The translations under genes were made by a program, and so were the position numbers. 64,000 nucleotides of DNA from an uncultured Bacilli bacterium. GTDB taxonomy: Bacteria > Bacillota_I > Bacilli_A > RF39 > UBA660. Shown piece by piece: positions 16,001 through 24,552 of the stretch. How positions within the stretch are numbered: the stretch's first letter is position 1; each line of letters starts with the position of its first letter. Location: assembly GCA_934085825.1 (NCBI GenBank), contig CAKOHR010000001.1, positions 62,001-126,000 on the forward strand, in the 5' to 3' direction. The notes under the pieces were generated by a model. That model was given only the letters and a program-made list of their open reading frames with translations. It was not told where the DNA came from and made no database searches.

Positions 16001-17026
16001 GCAACAATTACACTTGGAAATAGTAATTTAGGAACAACGCCATCAACATATTATTATTCAAATGATGGTGGAAAAAACTATGCAACAAGTACAAGTAACA
16101 CATATACATTTACAAGTCAAGCAAATCCAAGTTATGCATATAAAGCATATAGTGCAGATGCATCAGGAAATACATCAAGAGTATTCGAAACATCAACTTA
16201 TGGATATTATGGATTAGTAGATTATTCAAACCAAATACAGACTAAGACAATTACAGAATCTGGTTATTACAAATTAGAAACTTGGGGAGCTCAAGGCGGT
16301 GGAGATACTAAGTATGTTGGTGGATATGGTGGATATTCGGTTGGATATATTTATTTAAATCCAAATTCAACATTATATCTTGCTATAGGTGGAGCTGGTG
16401 GTTATTGTACTGGTTCAAGTTGTACTTCAGTAGGAGGGTATAATGGCGGAGGAAACTGTAAAGCATATACAGATTCAACATCAACATGTGGAGCTGGTGG
16501 TGGAGCTACTCATATAGCGACAATTCCAGGAGTGCTGGCATCATTAGAAAATAATAAAGACAGTATTTTAATAGTTTCTGGCGCAGGTGGCGGAGGAAAT
16601 TACTGTAATGACTGGAATTATGCTTCTGGTGGCATGGGCGGCGGATTTACTGGTGGATCTGCAATAGATTTAGGGGCTCCAGATTTTTCTGCTAATGGTG
16701 GTTTAGATACCAAAGGCGGTACACAAGATGGAGGTTGGAAGTTTGGTTTAGGTCGTGGAAGTGAAGGAGCTAACTTTGTTGGAGGCGGCGGTGGTTATTA
16801 TGGCGGTAATTCAACATTTATAAATGGCTCTGGTGGTGGTTCTGGTTATATTGGCAATCCATTATTAACAAATAAATCGATGTATTGTTATAATTGTACA
16901 ACTAGTAATTTAGAGACAACAAAGACAATTTCTACGACATGCCATAGTTCAAATGCTACTGAAAATTGTGCAAAAGAGGGTAATGGTTATGCTATTATTA
17001 CCTATATTGGGAGTGATTTAAGTTAA
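15065..17026 (+). CDS. Membrane-anchored surface protein with cysteine-paired repeats and glycine-rich C-terminus (copy 1)
   Basis: A 653-residue protein. A basic N-terminus and one membrane helix (about residues 24-48) anchor it. Three related 50-60 residue units follow, each with one conserved cysteine pair: GYKYDAGMSYC...CYLYF, GYELNSSKSYC...CRAYM, and YALNTDKSAC...CVAYL. Next is a fibronectin/Ig-like stretch (about 315-390). From about 395 comes a glycine-rich domain of the ALK-receptor type: YYKLETWGAQGGG, then GGYGGYS, GAGGGATHI and GAGGGG. The end has CYNC...C...C and IITYIG. It probably acts at the cell surface; its ligand is unknown. AGAGGT precedes the ATG. Confidence 0.8.
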   Translation: MDRIREKIKKILNKDVTSLLNKHKILLVSIAIVVILSCVGLIVSYAFYQVVDTTPVILSTTPQIADLEVRIMAEERDTSGNGLNSYAIYPYIPKAGYKYDAGMSYCTNGSTINYDASTYDASINATGHDVCYLYFKSTASLDITLEVYAENVDSDGVGNGEYTKLETTSLPSIGYELNSSKSYCVYANDESTHVTDTTVSYNSDKQKFTVNARKKGAICRAYMDAMDVDIALKIFVQAKKGSSTYYEVDKIPVTSFYALNTDKSACTGTSTMSIKNQKVVIAATNRTNCVAYLDVSSGPFIESMRVTNSGTSATITLGNSNLGTTPSTYYYSNDGGKNYATSTSNTYTFTSQANPSYAYKAYSADASGNTSRVFETSTYGYYGLVDYSNQIQTKTITESGYYKLETWGAQGGGDTKYVGGYGGYSVGYIYLNPNSTLYLAIGGAGGYCTGSSCTSVGGYNGGGNCKAYTDSTSTCGAGGGATHIATIPGVLASLENNKDSILIVSGAGGGGNYCNDWNYASGGMGGGFTGGSAIDLGAPDFSANGGLDTKGGTQDGGWKFGLGRGSEGANFVGGGGGYYGGNSTFINGSGGGSGYIGNPLLTNKSMYCYNCTTSNLETTKTISTTCHSSNATENCAKEGNGYAIITYIGSDLS

Positions 17027-17056
17027 AAAATACATGAAGAAAATCATGTATTTTTT
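17025..17056 (+). terminator. Terminator of surface protein 1
   Basis: TACATGA (17031-17037) pairs with TCATGTA (17044-17050), extended by flanking A- and T-runs. Confidence 0.8.
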
Positions 17057-17103
17057 GGATTTTTCAATTGTGAAAAGTTATCCTATAAATGGAGTACGTT
17101 ATA

Positions 17104-17132
17104 TTGACAAATGTAAGTTTTTATTTTAAAAT
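17104..17132 (+). promoter_or_regulatory. Promoter of glycine-rich surface protein 2
   Basis: TTGACA at 17104-17109, a 17-nt spacer and TAAAAT at 17127-17132. The -35 hexamer is the full consensus, unlike TTGACT in copy 1, so the two copies may differ in strength. Confidence 0.7.
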
Positions 17133-18093
17133 TAGTAATAGGATAGGTTAGAGGTATATGGACAGAATACGTGAAAAAATAAAGAAAATCCTTAATAAGG
17201 ACGTAACAAGTCTTTTAAATAAACATAAAATTCTACTGGTAAGCATAGCTATAGTAGTTATTTTGTCGTGCGTTGGATTAATAGTTTCGTACGCATTTTA
17301 TCAAGTTGTAGATACGACCCCAGTGATCTTGAGTACGACACCACAGATAGCAGATTTAGAAGTCAGGATTATGGCAGAAGAAAGAGATACTAGTGGTAAT
17401 GGGCTTAATAGTTATGCTATTTATCCATATATACCAAAAGCTGGATATAAATATGATGCTGGTATGAGTTATTGTACAAATGGAAGTACTATTAATTACG
17501 ATGCAAGTACTTATGATGCCAGTATAAATGCTACCGGGCATGATGTTTGTTATTTATATTTTAAATCAACAGCAAGCTTAGATATAACTTTAGAAGTTTA
17601 TGCGGAAAATGTAGATAGTGATGGGGTTGGTAACGGAGAATATACAAAATTAGAAACTACATCTTTGCCATCAATTGGATATGAACTTAATAGTAGTAAA
17701 TCTTATTGTGTGTATGCAAATGATGAAAGTACTCATGTAACTGATACTACAGTTTCTTATAATTCTGATAAACAAAAATTTACAGTAAACGCTAGAAAAA
17801 AAGGTGCAATTTGTAGGGCTTATATGGATGCAATGGATGTAGATATTGCTCTTAAAATATTTGTTCAAGCTAAGAAGGGCTCATCAACATATTATGAAGT
17901 TGATAAAATACCTGTAACTAGTTTCTATGCACTGAATACTGACAAGTCGGCGTGTACAGGTACATCGACAATGTCAATTAAAAATCAAAAAGTTGTGATA
18001 GCAGCAACAAATAGAACAAATTGTGTTGCTTATTTAGATGTTTCTTCAGGCCCCTTTATAGAAAGCATGAGAGTTACAAATTCAGGAACAAGT
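17114..18093 (+). repeat. Direct repeat, copy 2 (980 bp)
   Basis: Partner of 15021-16000. After it the two genes stay similar for about 250 bp, then diverge through the glycine-rich domain, and converge again over the last 40-50 codons. Confidence 0.85.
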
Positions 18094-19104
18094 TCAACAA
18101 TAACACTGGGAAATAGTAATTTAGGAACAACACCATCAACATATTATTATTCAAATGATGGTGGAAAAAACTATGTAACAAGTACAAGTAACACATATAC
18201 ATTTACAAGTCAAGTAAATCCAAGTTACGCATATAAAGCATATAGCGCAGATGCATCAGGAAATACATCAAGAGTATTTGAAACATCAACATATGGATAC
18301 TATGGATTAGTAGATTATTCAAATCAAATACAAACAAAAACAATTACTGAACCTGGATATTATAAATTAGAAACTTGGGGAGCTCAAGGTGGAGGATATG
18401 GTGAGTATATAGGTGGATATGGAGCATATGCAATAGGATATATCAGACTTGATGCTGGTCCAGTGTATATTAATGTTGGTGGAGCTGGTAAGAGTGGTGT
18501 ACAAAGTTCAGAAGGAATTGTTACTTCTGGAGGGTACAATGGCGGTGGAGCCAACACATCAAACAGTTATGGTATTGGAGGTACTGGTGGTGGAGCAACT
18601 CATATATCATTACGTTCTGGGTTATTGCAAACATTAAGTGATTATTTAAATGAGTTGTTAATAGTCTCAGCCGGAGGTGGCGGAGGTTCACAAGAAATAG
18701 GCTATATAGGTTATTGTTATGGTGGATCTGGCGGCGGTATAACAGGAACAGTGGGCTCGTTAAATCCTAACAGAGGTGATGGTGGTCCCGGACTTGCAAG
18801 TGCACCTACACAAAGCAGTGGTTATGCATTTGGAGCTGGTCAACCAGGCGTTGGTTGGCAAGGCGCAGGTGGTGGCGGTTATTATGGTGGCATAGCAGGA
18901 TGCGGTGGATCTGGTGGTTCATCCTACATTGGCAATCCTCTTTTAGTTAATAAATCAATGTATTGTTATAATTGTACAACCAGTAGTGCTGAAGCCACTA
19001 AAACTGTTTCAACAACATGTCATAGCTCAAATGCTACTGAAAATTGTGCAAAAGAAGGTAATGGTTATGCTATTATTACCTATATTGGCGAAAGTTTGGA
19101 TTAG
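17158..19104 (+). CDS. Membrane-anchored surface protein with cysteine-paired repeats and glycine-rich C-terminus (copy 2)
   Basis: A 648-residue paralog of the upstream gene. The first 312 residues are identical, with the same membrane anchor and three cysteine-pair units. The fibronectin-like part carries scattered changes (A to S, A to V). The glycine-rich domain keeps YYKLETWGAQGGG, GYNGGGA and GTGGGATHIS but its loops differ, with VYINVGGAGKSG in place of LYLAIGGAGGYC. The CYNC tail is retained. The stop is only 2 nt before the next gene, so the zinc-ribbon membrane gene is likely cotranscribed. Confidence 0.8.
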   Translation: MDRIREKIKKILNKDVTSLLNKHKILLVSIAIVVILSCVGLIVSYAFYQVVDTTPVILSTTPQIADLEVRIMAEERDTSGNGLNSYAIYPYIPKAGYKYDAGMSYCTNGSTINYDASTYDASINATGHDVCYLYFKSTASLDITLEVYAENVDSDGVGNGEYTKLETTSLPSIGYELNSSKSYCVYANDESTHVTDTTVSYNSDKQKFTVNARKKGAICRAYMDAMDVDIALKIFVQAKKGSSTYYEVDKIPVTSFYALNTDKSACTGTSTMSIKNQKVVIAATNRTNCVAYLDVSSGPFIESMRVTNSGTSSTITLGNSNLGTTPSTYYYSNDGGKNYVTSTSNTYTFTSQVNPSYAYKAYSADASGNTSRVFETSTYGYYGLVDYSNQIQTKTITEPGYYKLETWGAQGGGYGEYIGGYGAYAIGYIRLDAGPVYINVGGAGKSGVQSSEGIVTSGGYNGGGANTSNSYGIGGTGGGATHISLRSGLLQTLSDYLNELLIVSAGGGGGSQEIGYIGYCYGGSGGGITGTVGSLNPNRGDGGPGLASAPTQSSGYAFGAGQPGVGWQGAGGGGYYGGIAGCGGSGGSSYIGNPLLVNKSMYCYNCTTSSAEATKTVSTTCHSSNATENCAKEGNGYAIITYIGESLD

Positions 19105-19106
19105 TT

Positions 19107-19373
19107 ATGAAATGTAACAGATGTGGTAGTCCGCTTCCAAATGACGGAATTGTTTGCAAATTTTGTGGAGCTTTAATGGATCAAAAACAAATAGCTTATC
19201 AAAATAAAATGAAAGATAAAAATAGTGAAAGAATTGTCCTTTTAAGTGAAAAATATGGACATAAAAACAATATAGAATATCGTGAAGTTAAAGAAAATAA
19301 ACTTCTGGGATTAATAATTATTTCTATTGTACTTGTATTTTTAATAATTTTGACCATATTAATAAATATATGA
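19107..19373 (+). CDS. Zinc-ribbon single-span membrane protein
   Basis: An 88-residue protein that begins with a zinc ribbon, CNRCGSPLPNDGIVCKFCG (two CxxC pairs, residues 3-21). A charged linker follows, and a hydrophobic C-terminal helix (about 67-87) makes it a tail-anchored protein. Such small zinc-ribbon membrane proteins are common in Firmicutes with no assigned role. It starts 2 nt after the surface protein gene and 12 nt before the next gene. Confidence 0.7.
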   Translation: MKCNRCGSPLPNDGIVCKFCGALMDQKQIAYQNKMKDKNSERIVLLSEKYGHKNNIEYREVKENKLLGLIIISIVLVFLIILTILINI

Positions 19374-19385
19374 GGAAGTGGAAAT

Positions 19386-19898
19386 ATGTTATTACTTTGC
19401 TTAAAGATATTTTTTGCTAGAATTATTGATGTAACTTTAGGTACAGTGAGAACTGTACTAGTTGTAAGAGGCCGAAGATTTACTCCGGCCTTTATTGCAT
19501 TTTTTGAAGTACTTATTTGGTTTGTAATCGCAAGAGAAGCATTGACTACAGATGTAACATCTATTTTAATACCAATTTGTTATGCTGCTGGTTATGCAAC
19601 TGGAACTTATATTGGCGGTTTTATTTCTAATAATTTTGTTGATGGATTAATTGGGGTTCAAGTAACTACTAAAACAGGTAAGTTACAAAAAATGCTTAAT
19701 GATATTAGAAAAGAAGGATTTGGTGTTTCTGTAATTGAACTTAAAAATCCTCAGGATAATGAAGATAAAAGTATGCTTTTAATTCAATTAAACAAGTCAA
19801 AGTTAAAGGTTTTAACACACATTGTTAGAAGCCATGATCCAGATGCATTCGTGGTTATAAACGAAACTAAATATGCACAAAACGGAGTTATTAAGTAA
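19386..19898 (+). CDS. UPF0316/DUF2179-family membrane protein
   Basis: A 170-residue protein. Three membrane helices occupy the first 85 residues and include RIIDVTLGTVRTVLVVRGRR, FFEVLIWF and YAAGYATGTYIGGFI, all typical of UPF0316. The C-terminal cytoplasmic DUF2179 domain (about 95-165) has GVQVTTKTG...LNDIRKEGFGVSVIE. This domain is a candidate ligand sensor in related proteins. GAGGAAGTGG precedes the ATG. No function is established. Confidence 0.85.
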   Translation: MLLLCLKIFFARIIDVTLGTVRTVLVVRGRRFTPAFIAFFEVLIWFVIAREALTTDVTSILIPICYAAGYATGTYIGGFISNNFVDGLIGVQVTTKTGKLQKMLNDIRKEGFGVSVIELKNPQDNEDKSMLLIQLNKSKLKVLTHIVRSHDPDAFVVINETKYAQNGVIK

Positions 19899-19963
19899 AT
19901 AAAAAAATGCTCATTTTTTTCTTGTATACTAGGAAAGTCATCCAAAATTTGCAAAATAAAATC

Positions 19964-19992
19964 TTGATATATGGCCGAACATATGATATAAT
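19964..19992 (+). promoter_or_regulatory. Promoter of tnpB (copy 1)
   Basis: TTGATA, a 17-nt spacer and TATAAT. Copy 2 has the same boxes and nearly the same spacer (35938-35966). Confidence 0.7.
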
Positions 19993-20017
19993 TTAATTGT
20001 CCAAGGGGGATTGATTA

Positions 20018-21160
20018 ATGAATACTTATAGAGCATATAAATTAAGAATTTATCCTACTGATTTACAAAGAGAATTAATTGAAAAAACTTTTGGGTGTAC
20101 TAGATATATTTATAATAATTTTCTTGCAGAAAGAAAAAATAAATATGAAGAAAGTAAAATAAAAGTGCATGTTTATGAACAGCTAAAAGAACTAACAGAT
20201 TTAAAAAGGGAAAAAGAATGGTTAAGAGAAATAGATTCATGTGCTTTGCAAGCATCAGTATATAATTTAGATGATGCATTTCAAGGATTTTTTCATGGTA
20301 AGGGCTATCCAAAATTTATGGCAAAAGGTGTACATGAAAGTTTTAGAACTAATAATACATTAAGTACTTATAAAAATAAAAAGTATGAAACTATCAGAGT
20401 AGATTTTAATAAAAGAATAATAACTTTACCAAAATTAAAAGAAGTAAAGTTTCGAGGATATAGAACAACTAAGGAAATCGTAGGAAAAATAAAATCAGCA
20501 ACAATAAGCAAGGATGCTAACAAATATTTTGTAAGCATCTTAGTTGAAGTGCCATTTTTTAAATATTCAATAAATCCAACATCAATCGTGGGATTAGATT
20601 TAGGAATTAAAGATTTTATAGTAACATCAAATGGAGAAAAATTAAAAAATGAAGTAAAGATCAATGAGAAGAGATTAAAAGGATTACAAAGATGGTTAGC
20701 TAGATGCAAACCAGGAAGTAAAAATAGATATAAAGTAAAATTAAAAATACAAAGATTATATTTAAAAATTAGGAATGCCAGAAAATATATGATATATAAA
20801 CTTGCAAATAATATCTTAAAGGAAAATGACATTGTAGCTGTTGAAACACTAGCTGTTAAAAGCATGTATCAAGTCCATAAAATAGCTAAACACTTAAAAA
20901 ACATACCTATCAGTGAATTTATACGAGTCTTAAAATACAAAGCAGATTGGTTAGGTAAAAAAGTTATTAGTATAAATAAATATTATCCAAGTAGTCAATG
21001 TTGTAATAGATGTGATTATAAAAATGAAGAAGTAAAGGATTTAAGTGTAAGAAAATGGATATGTCCAAGATGTGGATTTGAACATGACAGAGATATAAAT
21101 GCAAGTGAAAATATAATGTTTGAAGGATTGAAAATATATATGAAAGAGTGTATAATATAA
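20018..21160 (+). CDS. tnpB: TnpB RNA-guided endonuclease, apparently intact
   Basis: A 380-residue TnpB. The N-terminal part begins TYRAYKLRIYP, as usual. The RuvC triad is complete: D194 in GLDLGIKDF, E276 in VAVETLAVKS and the aspartate of HDRDINASENI (D359). The zinc finger is C329/C332 (CNRC) with C349/C352 (CPRC). TnpB cuts DNA guided by an omega RNA made from the element's right end and helps the element persist. CAAGGGGG lies before the ATG. Intact catalytic residues suggest a functional nuclease. Confidence 0.92.
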   Translation: MNTYRAYKLRIYPTDLQRELIEKTFGCTRYIYNNFLAERKNKYEESKIKVHVYEQLKELTDLKREKEWLREIDSCALQASVYNLDDAFQGFFHGKGYPKFMAKGVHESFRTNNTLSTYKNKKYETIRVDFNKRIITLPKLKEVKFRGYRTTKEIVGKIKSATISKDANKYFVSILVEVPFFKYSINPTSIVGLDLGIKDFIVTSNGEKLKNEVKINEKRLKGLQRWLARCKPGSKNRYKVKLKIQRLYLKIRNARKYMIYKLANNILKENDIVAVETLAVKSMYQVHKIAKHLKNIPISEFIRVLKYKADWLGKKVISINKYYPSSQCCNRCDYKNEEVKDLSVRKWICPRCGFEHDRDINASENIMFEGLKIYMKECII

Positions 21161-21301
21161 ATAAGAACAAAATGAATATAAGTAGGGTGGCGACCATCCG
21201 AAGTTGGTCTGCTTAAGAAACCTAAGGTTTCTGTGAAACAGAAAAGTGTTACCGTGAGGTAACACAGATACTTGAATTTCGTTAGAAATTTAAGTTATGT
21301 T
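21150..21301 (+). ncRNA. Putative omega RNA (reRNA) of TnpB copy 1
   Basis: The sequence from the tnpB stop to the right-end hairpin is strongly conserved with copy 2 (36790-36917), although the neighbouring coding part of copy 2 is decayed. It contains the hairpin GTGTTACCGTGAGGTAACAC and the right-end stem ACTTGAATTT/AAATTTAAGT. By analogy with ISDra2, the scaffold ends here and the next 16-20 nt (starting about 21300) would be the guide. Confidence 0.7.
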
Positions 21302-21357
21302 CTTTATAGTTGGAAGATATAGTATAATTTAAAGTAGAATGAAATGGGATGATTAAA

Positions 21358-22287
21358 TTGGCTAAGAAAAAACAAGTAGTTATTTCAGAGGAAGAATTAG
21401 TTCCTACAACTTTAGCTGTTGTAGAAGATAAAAAAAAGGCAAGTGTTTTTGGTGTAGTTTGGATATTTGTGATATTTATTATATTTATTGCAGGTGTTAT
21501 ATTCTTACCAGATATTTCTGCTTTTATAAATAGTTATTTAAATCCTGATATAGTGGAACCAAGTACTTCAAATAACACTACAAAAAAGGATGATGATACT
21601 AAAAATGAAGATAAAGTTAAGGAATATACTATTTCAGATGATTTAGTGATAAGTGAAGAAAGTTTTAAGATTAGTAATTTTAGTATAGATAGTAATGGAT
21701 TGATTAAATTTAAAATTACTAATTTAACTGCAGAAGTCTTAGAGTTAAAAGATTTACATTATTTTCTTAATCTTTATAATGATAATAAGAAATTATTGCA
21801 AAGAATATATTTACAAGATATAGTTAATCCAAATTCTTCATTAGATGTAACATATGATCTTACTGATACTAATTCTACGATAGTTTCATTGGTTAAAATT
21901 TCTGAAGCAGAGTATCCTTCTCATGTGGTAACTGTACCAGAAGAAGGTGTAGCGATGCTTACTTGTACAAAGGGTTATGAAAAAATAGATTATGTATTAA
22001 ATAGTAATAAAGCATATGTTACTAATTTAACTTATGAAGTTAATAGTGCTGATCCAAATTTTAATAGTTTGTATAGTAATTATCAATTGTTACAAACAAC
22101 TTATAACAATATTGAGGGAGTATCTTCTAATATAATACTTGAGAATGGATTATTAAGTTTTAGAACAATAATTAATTTATCATCTGTAAAAAGTGAATCA
22201 TTAAATTTAAAAACTTTATATCCATATGGAACTGATGCTAAAATTATTTATTTTGAAATGACAGCTAGTGGTTATACATGTAATTAG
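21358..22287 (+). CDS. Membrane-anchored extracellular protein of unknown function
   Basis: About 309 residues: a lysine-rich cytoplasmic start, one membrane helix (about 28-50), an N/T/K/D-rich linker, then a beta-rich exported domain without recognisable motifs. Two cysteines lie in that domain, one at the very end (YTCN). The start is uncertain: an ATG at 21349 has a poor site, while the TTG at 21358 follows GGGATGA at good spacing and is preferred. It precedes scpA by 9 nt and may be in the same transcript. Confidence 0.6.
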   Translation: MAKKKQVVISEEELVPTTLAVVEDKKKASVFGVVWIFVIFIIFIAGVIFLPDISAFINSYLNPDIVEPSTSNNTTKKDDDTKNEDKVKEYTISDDLVISEESFKISNFSIDSNGLIKFKITNLTAEVLELKDLHYFLNLYNDNKKLLQRIYLQDIVNPNSSLDVTYDLTDTNSTIVSLVKISEAEYPSHVVTVPEEGVAMLTCTKGYEKIDYVLNSNKAYVTNLTYEVNSADPNFNSLYSNYQLLQTTYNNIEGVSSNIILENGLLSFRTIINLSSVKSESLNLKTLYPYGTDAKIIYFEMTASGYTCN

Positions 22288-22296
22288 GGAGGTTTT

Positions 22297-23019
22297 ATGA
22301 AACTTTGTATTAATGACTTTGAAGGCCCACTTGACCTTCTTCTTCATTTAGTTAAAACAGCTAAGATGGATATTTATGAAATAGATACTAAATATATAAT
22401 AGATAAATATTTAGAATTTATAAAAAGTATTCCAAGTGATGATTTAGATAATGCTAGTGAATATTTAGTTATGGCTTCTGAATTAATACATTTAAAAAGT
22501 AGATTGTTACTTAATTTAAAAGATGATAATAATAATGATGAAGATGAATATTCAATTAATAGTGAAGAGGATTTAAAAAATAAATTACTTGAATATGAAA
22601 AGTATCAAAATTTGACTAGTGTTTTTAAAGAGTTAGAAGAAAAAAGAAGTGAAATTTATACTAAATTACCAGAAAACTTAAGTGAATATGTTGATAAAAA
22701 AGAAATTCTAGAAGGTAATATGGACGCTGAACTTTTAAAAGATGCATTAGTTGAACTTCAAAAAAGAATGAATTATCAAAAGCCAGTTAATACTAAGATT
22801 ACTAGAAAAGAAATAAGTGTTGAAGATAGAAAAGAATATATTAGAAAATATTTAAGTAAAAGAAAAAATGTTAAATTTACTGATCTTTTCGAAGAGTATA
22901 CTAAAGATTTAATTGTGGCAACTTTTTTGTCAATTTTAGATATGTGTAAACAAAAAGAAATAACTTTAAAACAGGATAGTAATTTTGGAGAAATATATAT
23001 AGAAAGAGTGAATTTATGA
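22297..23019 (+). CDS. scpA: Segregation and condensation protein A
   Basis: The kleisin subunit of the SMC-ScpAB condensin complex, which organises newly replicated chromosomes. The N-terminal signature NDFEGPLDLLLHLVKTAKMDIYEI is clear, followed by the helical YLVMASELIHLKSRLLL. A winged-helix C-terminus (VTFTDLFEE-like KFTDLFEEYTKD) binds the SMC head. Length is 240 residues. Its UGA stop overlaps the scpB ATG by 4 nt, so the subunits are translationally coupled. Confidence 0.95.
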   Translation: MKLCINDFEGPLDLLLHLVKTAKMDIYEIDTKYIIDKYLEFIKSIPSDDLDNASEYLVMASELIHLKSRLLLNLKDDNNNDEDEYSINSEEDLKNKLLEYEKYQNLTSVFKELEEKRSEIYTKLPENLSEYVDKKEILEGNMDAELLKDALVELQKRMNYQKPVNTKITRKEISVEDRKEYIRKYLSKRKNVKFTDLFEEYTKDLIVATFLSILDMCKQKEITLKQDSNFGEIYIERVNL

Positions 23020-23579
23020 ATAAAGAAGCAATTTTAGAAGGTCTTCTTTTTGTAGTTGGGGATGAAGGTATAACTTTAGATAATATTGCTGAAGTTTTAA
23101 ATATAAAAAAAAATGAAGCACAAGAATTACTAAAAAAACTGCAAGAAGAATATAGTAAAGAGTCAAGAGGGATTAGAATAAGTTATATTGGGGATGCTTT
23201 TAAACTAACTACTAAGGGAGAACATAAAGAATATTATCAAAAATTAATTACTACGAAGGGTACAAATACTTTATCAAGTGCAGCTTTAGAAACTTTAGCT
23301 ATTATTGCATATAATCAACCTATAACTAGGGCAGAAGTAGATGAACTTAGAGGAATTGCAAGTATTAATATGATAAGAAAATTAATGGCTAAGGATTTAA
23401 TTAAAATAAGTGGAAAAAGTAATTTACCTGGTAAACCTAATTTATATCGAACAACAAATGAATTTTTAGATTATTTTGGTCTAGCAACTATTAGTGATTT
23501 ACCAGATTTGCCTATTAGTGATTCTAAGGAAGAAACTGAAGAAGAATTGTTTACATCAATTTATAAAGAAGAAAAATAA
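23016..23579 (+). CDS. scpB: Segregation and condensation protein B
   Basis: A dimeric winged-helix partner of ScpA. It starts EAILEGLLFVVGDEGITLDNIAEVL. The central signature SSAALETLAIIAYNQPITRAEVDELRGI is present, then RTTNEFLDYFGLATISDLPDLP near the end. The 187-residue length is typical. It is coupled to scpA. Confidence 0.95.
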   Translation: MNKEAILEGLLFVVGDEGITLDNIAEVLNIKKNEAQELLKKLQEEYSKESRGIRISYIGDAFKLTTKGEHKEYYQKLITTKGTNTLSSAALETLAIIAYNQPITRAEVDELRGIASINMIRKLMAKDLIKISGKSNLPGKPNLYRTTNEFLDYFGLATISDLPDLPISDSKEETEEELFTSIYKEEK

Positions 23580-23624
23580 CATATTTTTATAGATATAGTT
23601 CATATTATTAAATAGGTGATTTTA

Positions 23625-24149
23625 ATGACTATGAAGAAAATAAAGGTAATAAATGTTATTTTTCTTTTTTTGTTATCTTTTTTATGGCACTTTATGTATG
23701 ATTTAATACCTTGTAATTTTATTGCTTTGTTTTTTCCTGTTAATGAAAGTATTTGGGAACATATGAAAATAATTTATTATTGTTTGTTACTTTCTTCGGT
23801 ACTTGAATTTATTTTATGTCATAAATTTAAAATTAAAATATCAAATTTTTATATAAGTACAATGGTTAAATCTTTAATGGGGGTAATTTTTTATCTTATA
23901 GTTTTTGTACCAATTTATAAATTAATTGGAGAGTCTATGTTTGTATCAATAGGTTTGATGCTTCTTATTTATATTTTAATGGAGTTTATTAGTTATAGAA
24001 TTTTGCAAAGTGAAGAGTTAAATATTAATATATTACCAGTAATAATTATTGGCCTTGGCATAATCTTATTTATTATTCTTACTTTCTATCCTTTACATAA
24101 CTTTTTATTTTTTGATAATGTAAAATTTGGTTATGGAATTTTAAAATAA
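23625..24149 (+). CDS. DUF6512-like multispan membrane protein
   Basis: About 174 residues with five or six membrane helices. The pattern HFMYDL...FFPVNESIWEHMKIIYY near the start matches a small family of uncharacterised Firmicutes membrane proteins (DUF6512). The ATG at 23625 is chosen over an upstream GTG because AGGTGA (23614-23619) serves it. A strong bidirectional terminator follows. Confidence 0.7.
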   Translation: MTMKKIKVINVIFLFLLSFLWHFMYDLIPCNFIALFFPVNESIWEHMKIIYYCLLLSSVLEFILCHKFKIKISNFYISTMVKSLMGVIFYLIVFVPIYKLIGESMFVSIGLMLLIYILMEFISYRILQSEELNINILPVIIIGLGIILFIILTFYPLHNFLFFDNVKFGYGILK

Positions 24150-24178
24150 CCACATCAATTTAGATGTGGTTATTACTT
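24145..24178. terminator. Bidirectional terminator
   Basis: A perfect 12-bp stem: AATAACCACATC (24145-24156) with GATGTGGTTATT (24163-24174), followed by T-rich sequence. It separates two converging genes. Confidence 0.85.
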
Positions 24179-24379
24179 TTCAATGGAAACTTTAGAATCA
24201 TTTTTATCATTTCCTTTTTCTATATTTTCAAGTGCATATTCACATGCTTGAATAACAAATCTAGAAAATGTTATATTAGTGTTCGATAATTCTTTTTCAA
24301 TTTTATTAATTAATGGTAGAGGAAATCTTATTGTTTTATTTTCTGTTTCTCTTTTTTCTTCATTTAATCTAAATGCCAT
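24173..24379 (-). CDS. Small ribbon-helix-helix-like protein
   Basis: A 68-residue protein. KTIRFPLPLINKIEKELSNTNITFSRFVIQACEYALENIE reads as one beta strand followed by two helices, the order of a ribbon-helix-helix DNA-binding fold. The start is the MAFRLNE methionine, because GGAGGT lies at correct spacing before it; the longer frame has no site. It may be a transcriptional regulator or an antitoxin, but no partner toxin gene adjoins it. Confidence 0.6.
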   Translation of the reverse strand: MAFRLNEEKRETENKTIRFPLPLINKIEKELSNTNITFSRFVIQACEYALENIEKGNDKNDSKVSIEK

Positions 24380-24552
24380 TTTTAGTACCTCCACCAATAT
24401 CGTAATACAATTTACACTCAAAGTATGCATTGCAAAAAGCCTTGCAAATCATTCCTTTTTGTAGTAAAATTAAAAAAGTAAGATAGATTATTCGTGGTAT
24501 GACAAATTTTTTACATGTATTTTGGTAAGATAAATAAAAGGGATGGTAGTGT

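Larger units (their letters stand above)
19924..21301 (+). mobile_element. IS200/IS605-type element, tnpB-only (IS1341-like)
   Basis: The left end is defined by similarity to the second copy from TATACTA through GTCATCC to the tnpB promoter. The right end is placed just after a hairpin, ACTTGAATTT paired with AAATTTAAGT, shared by both copies. No TnpA (Y1 HUH transposase) gene is present, so the element needs one in trans. The exact ends are uncertain by several bases. Confidence 0.75.
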
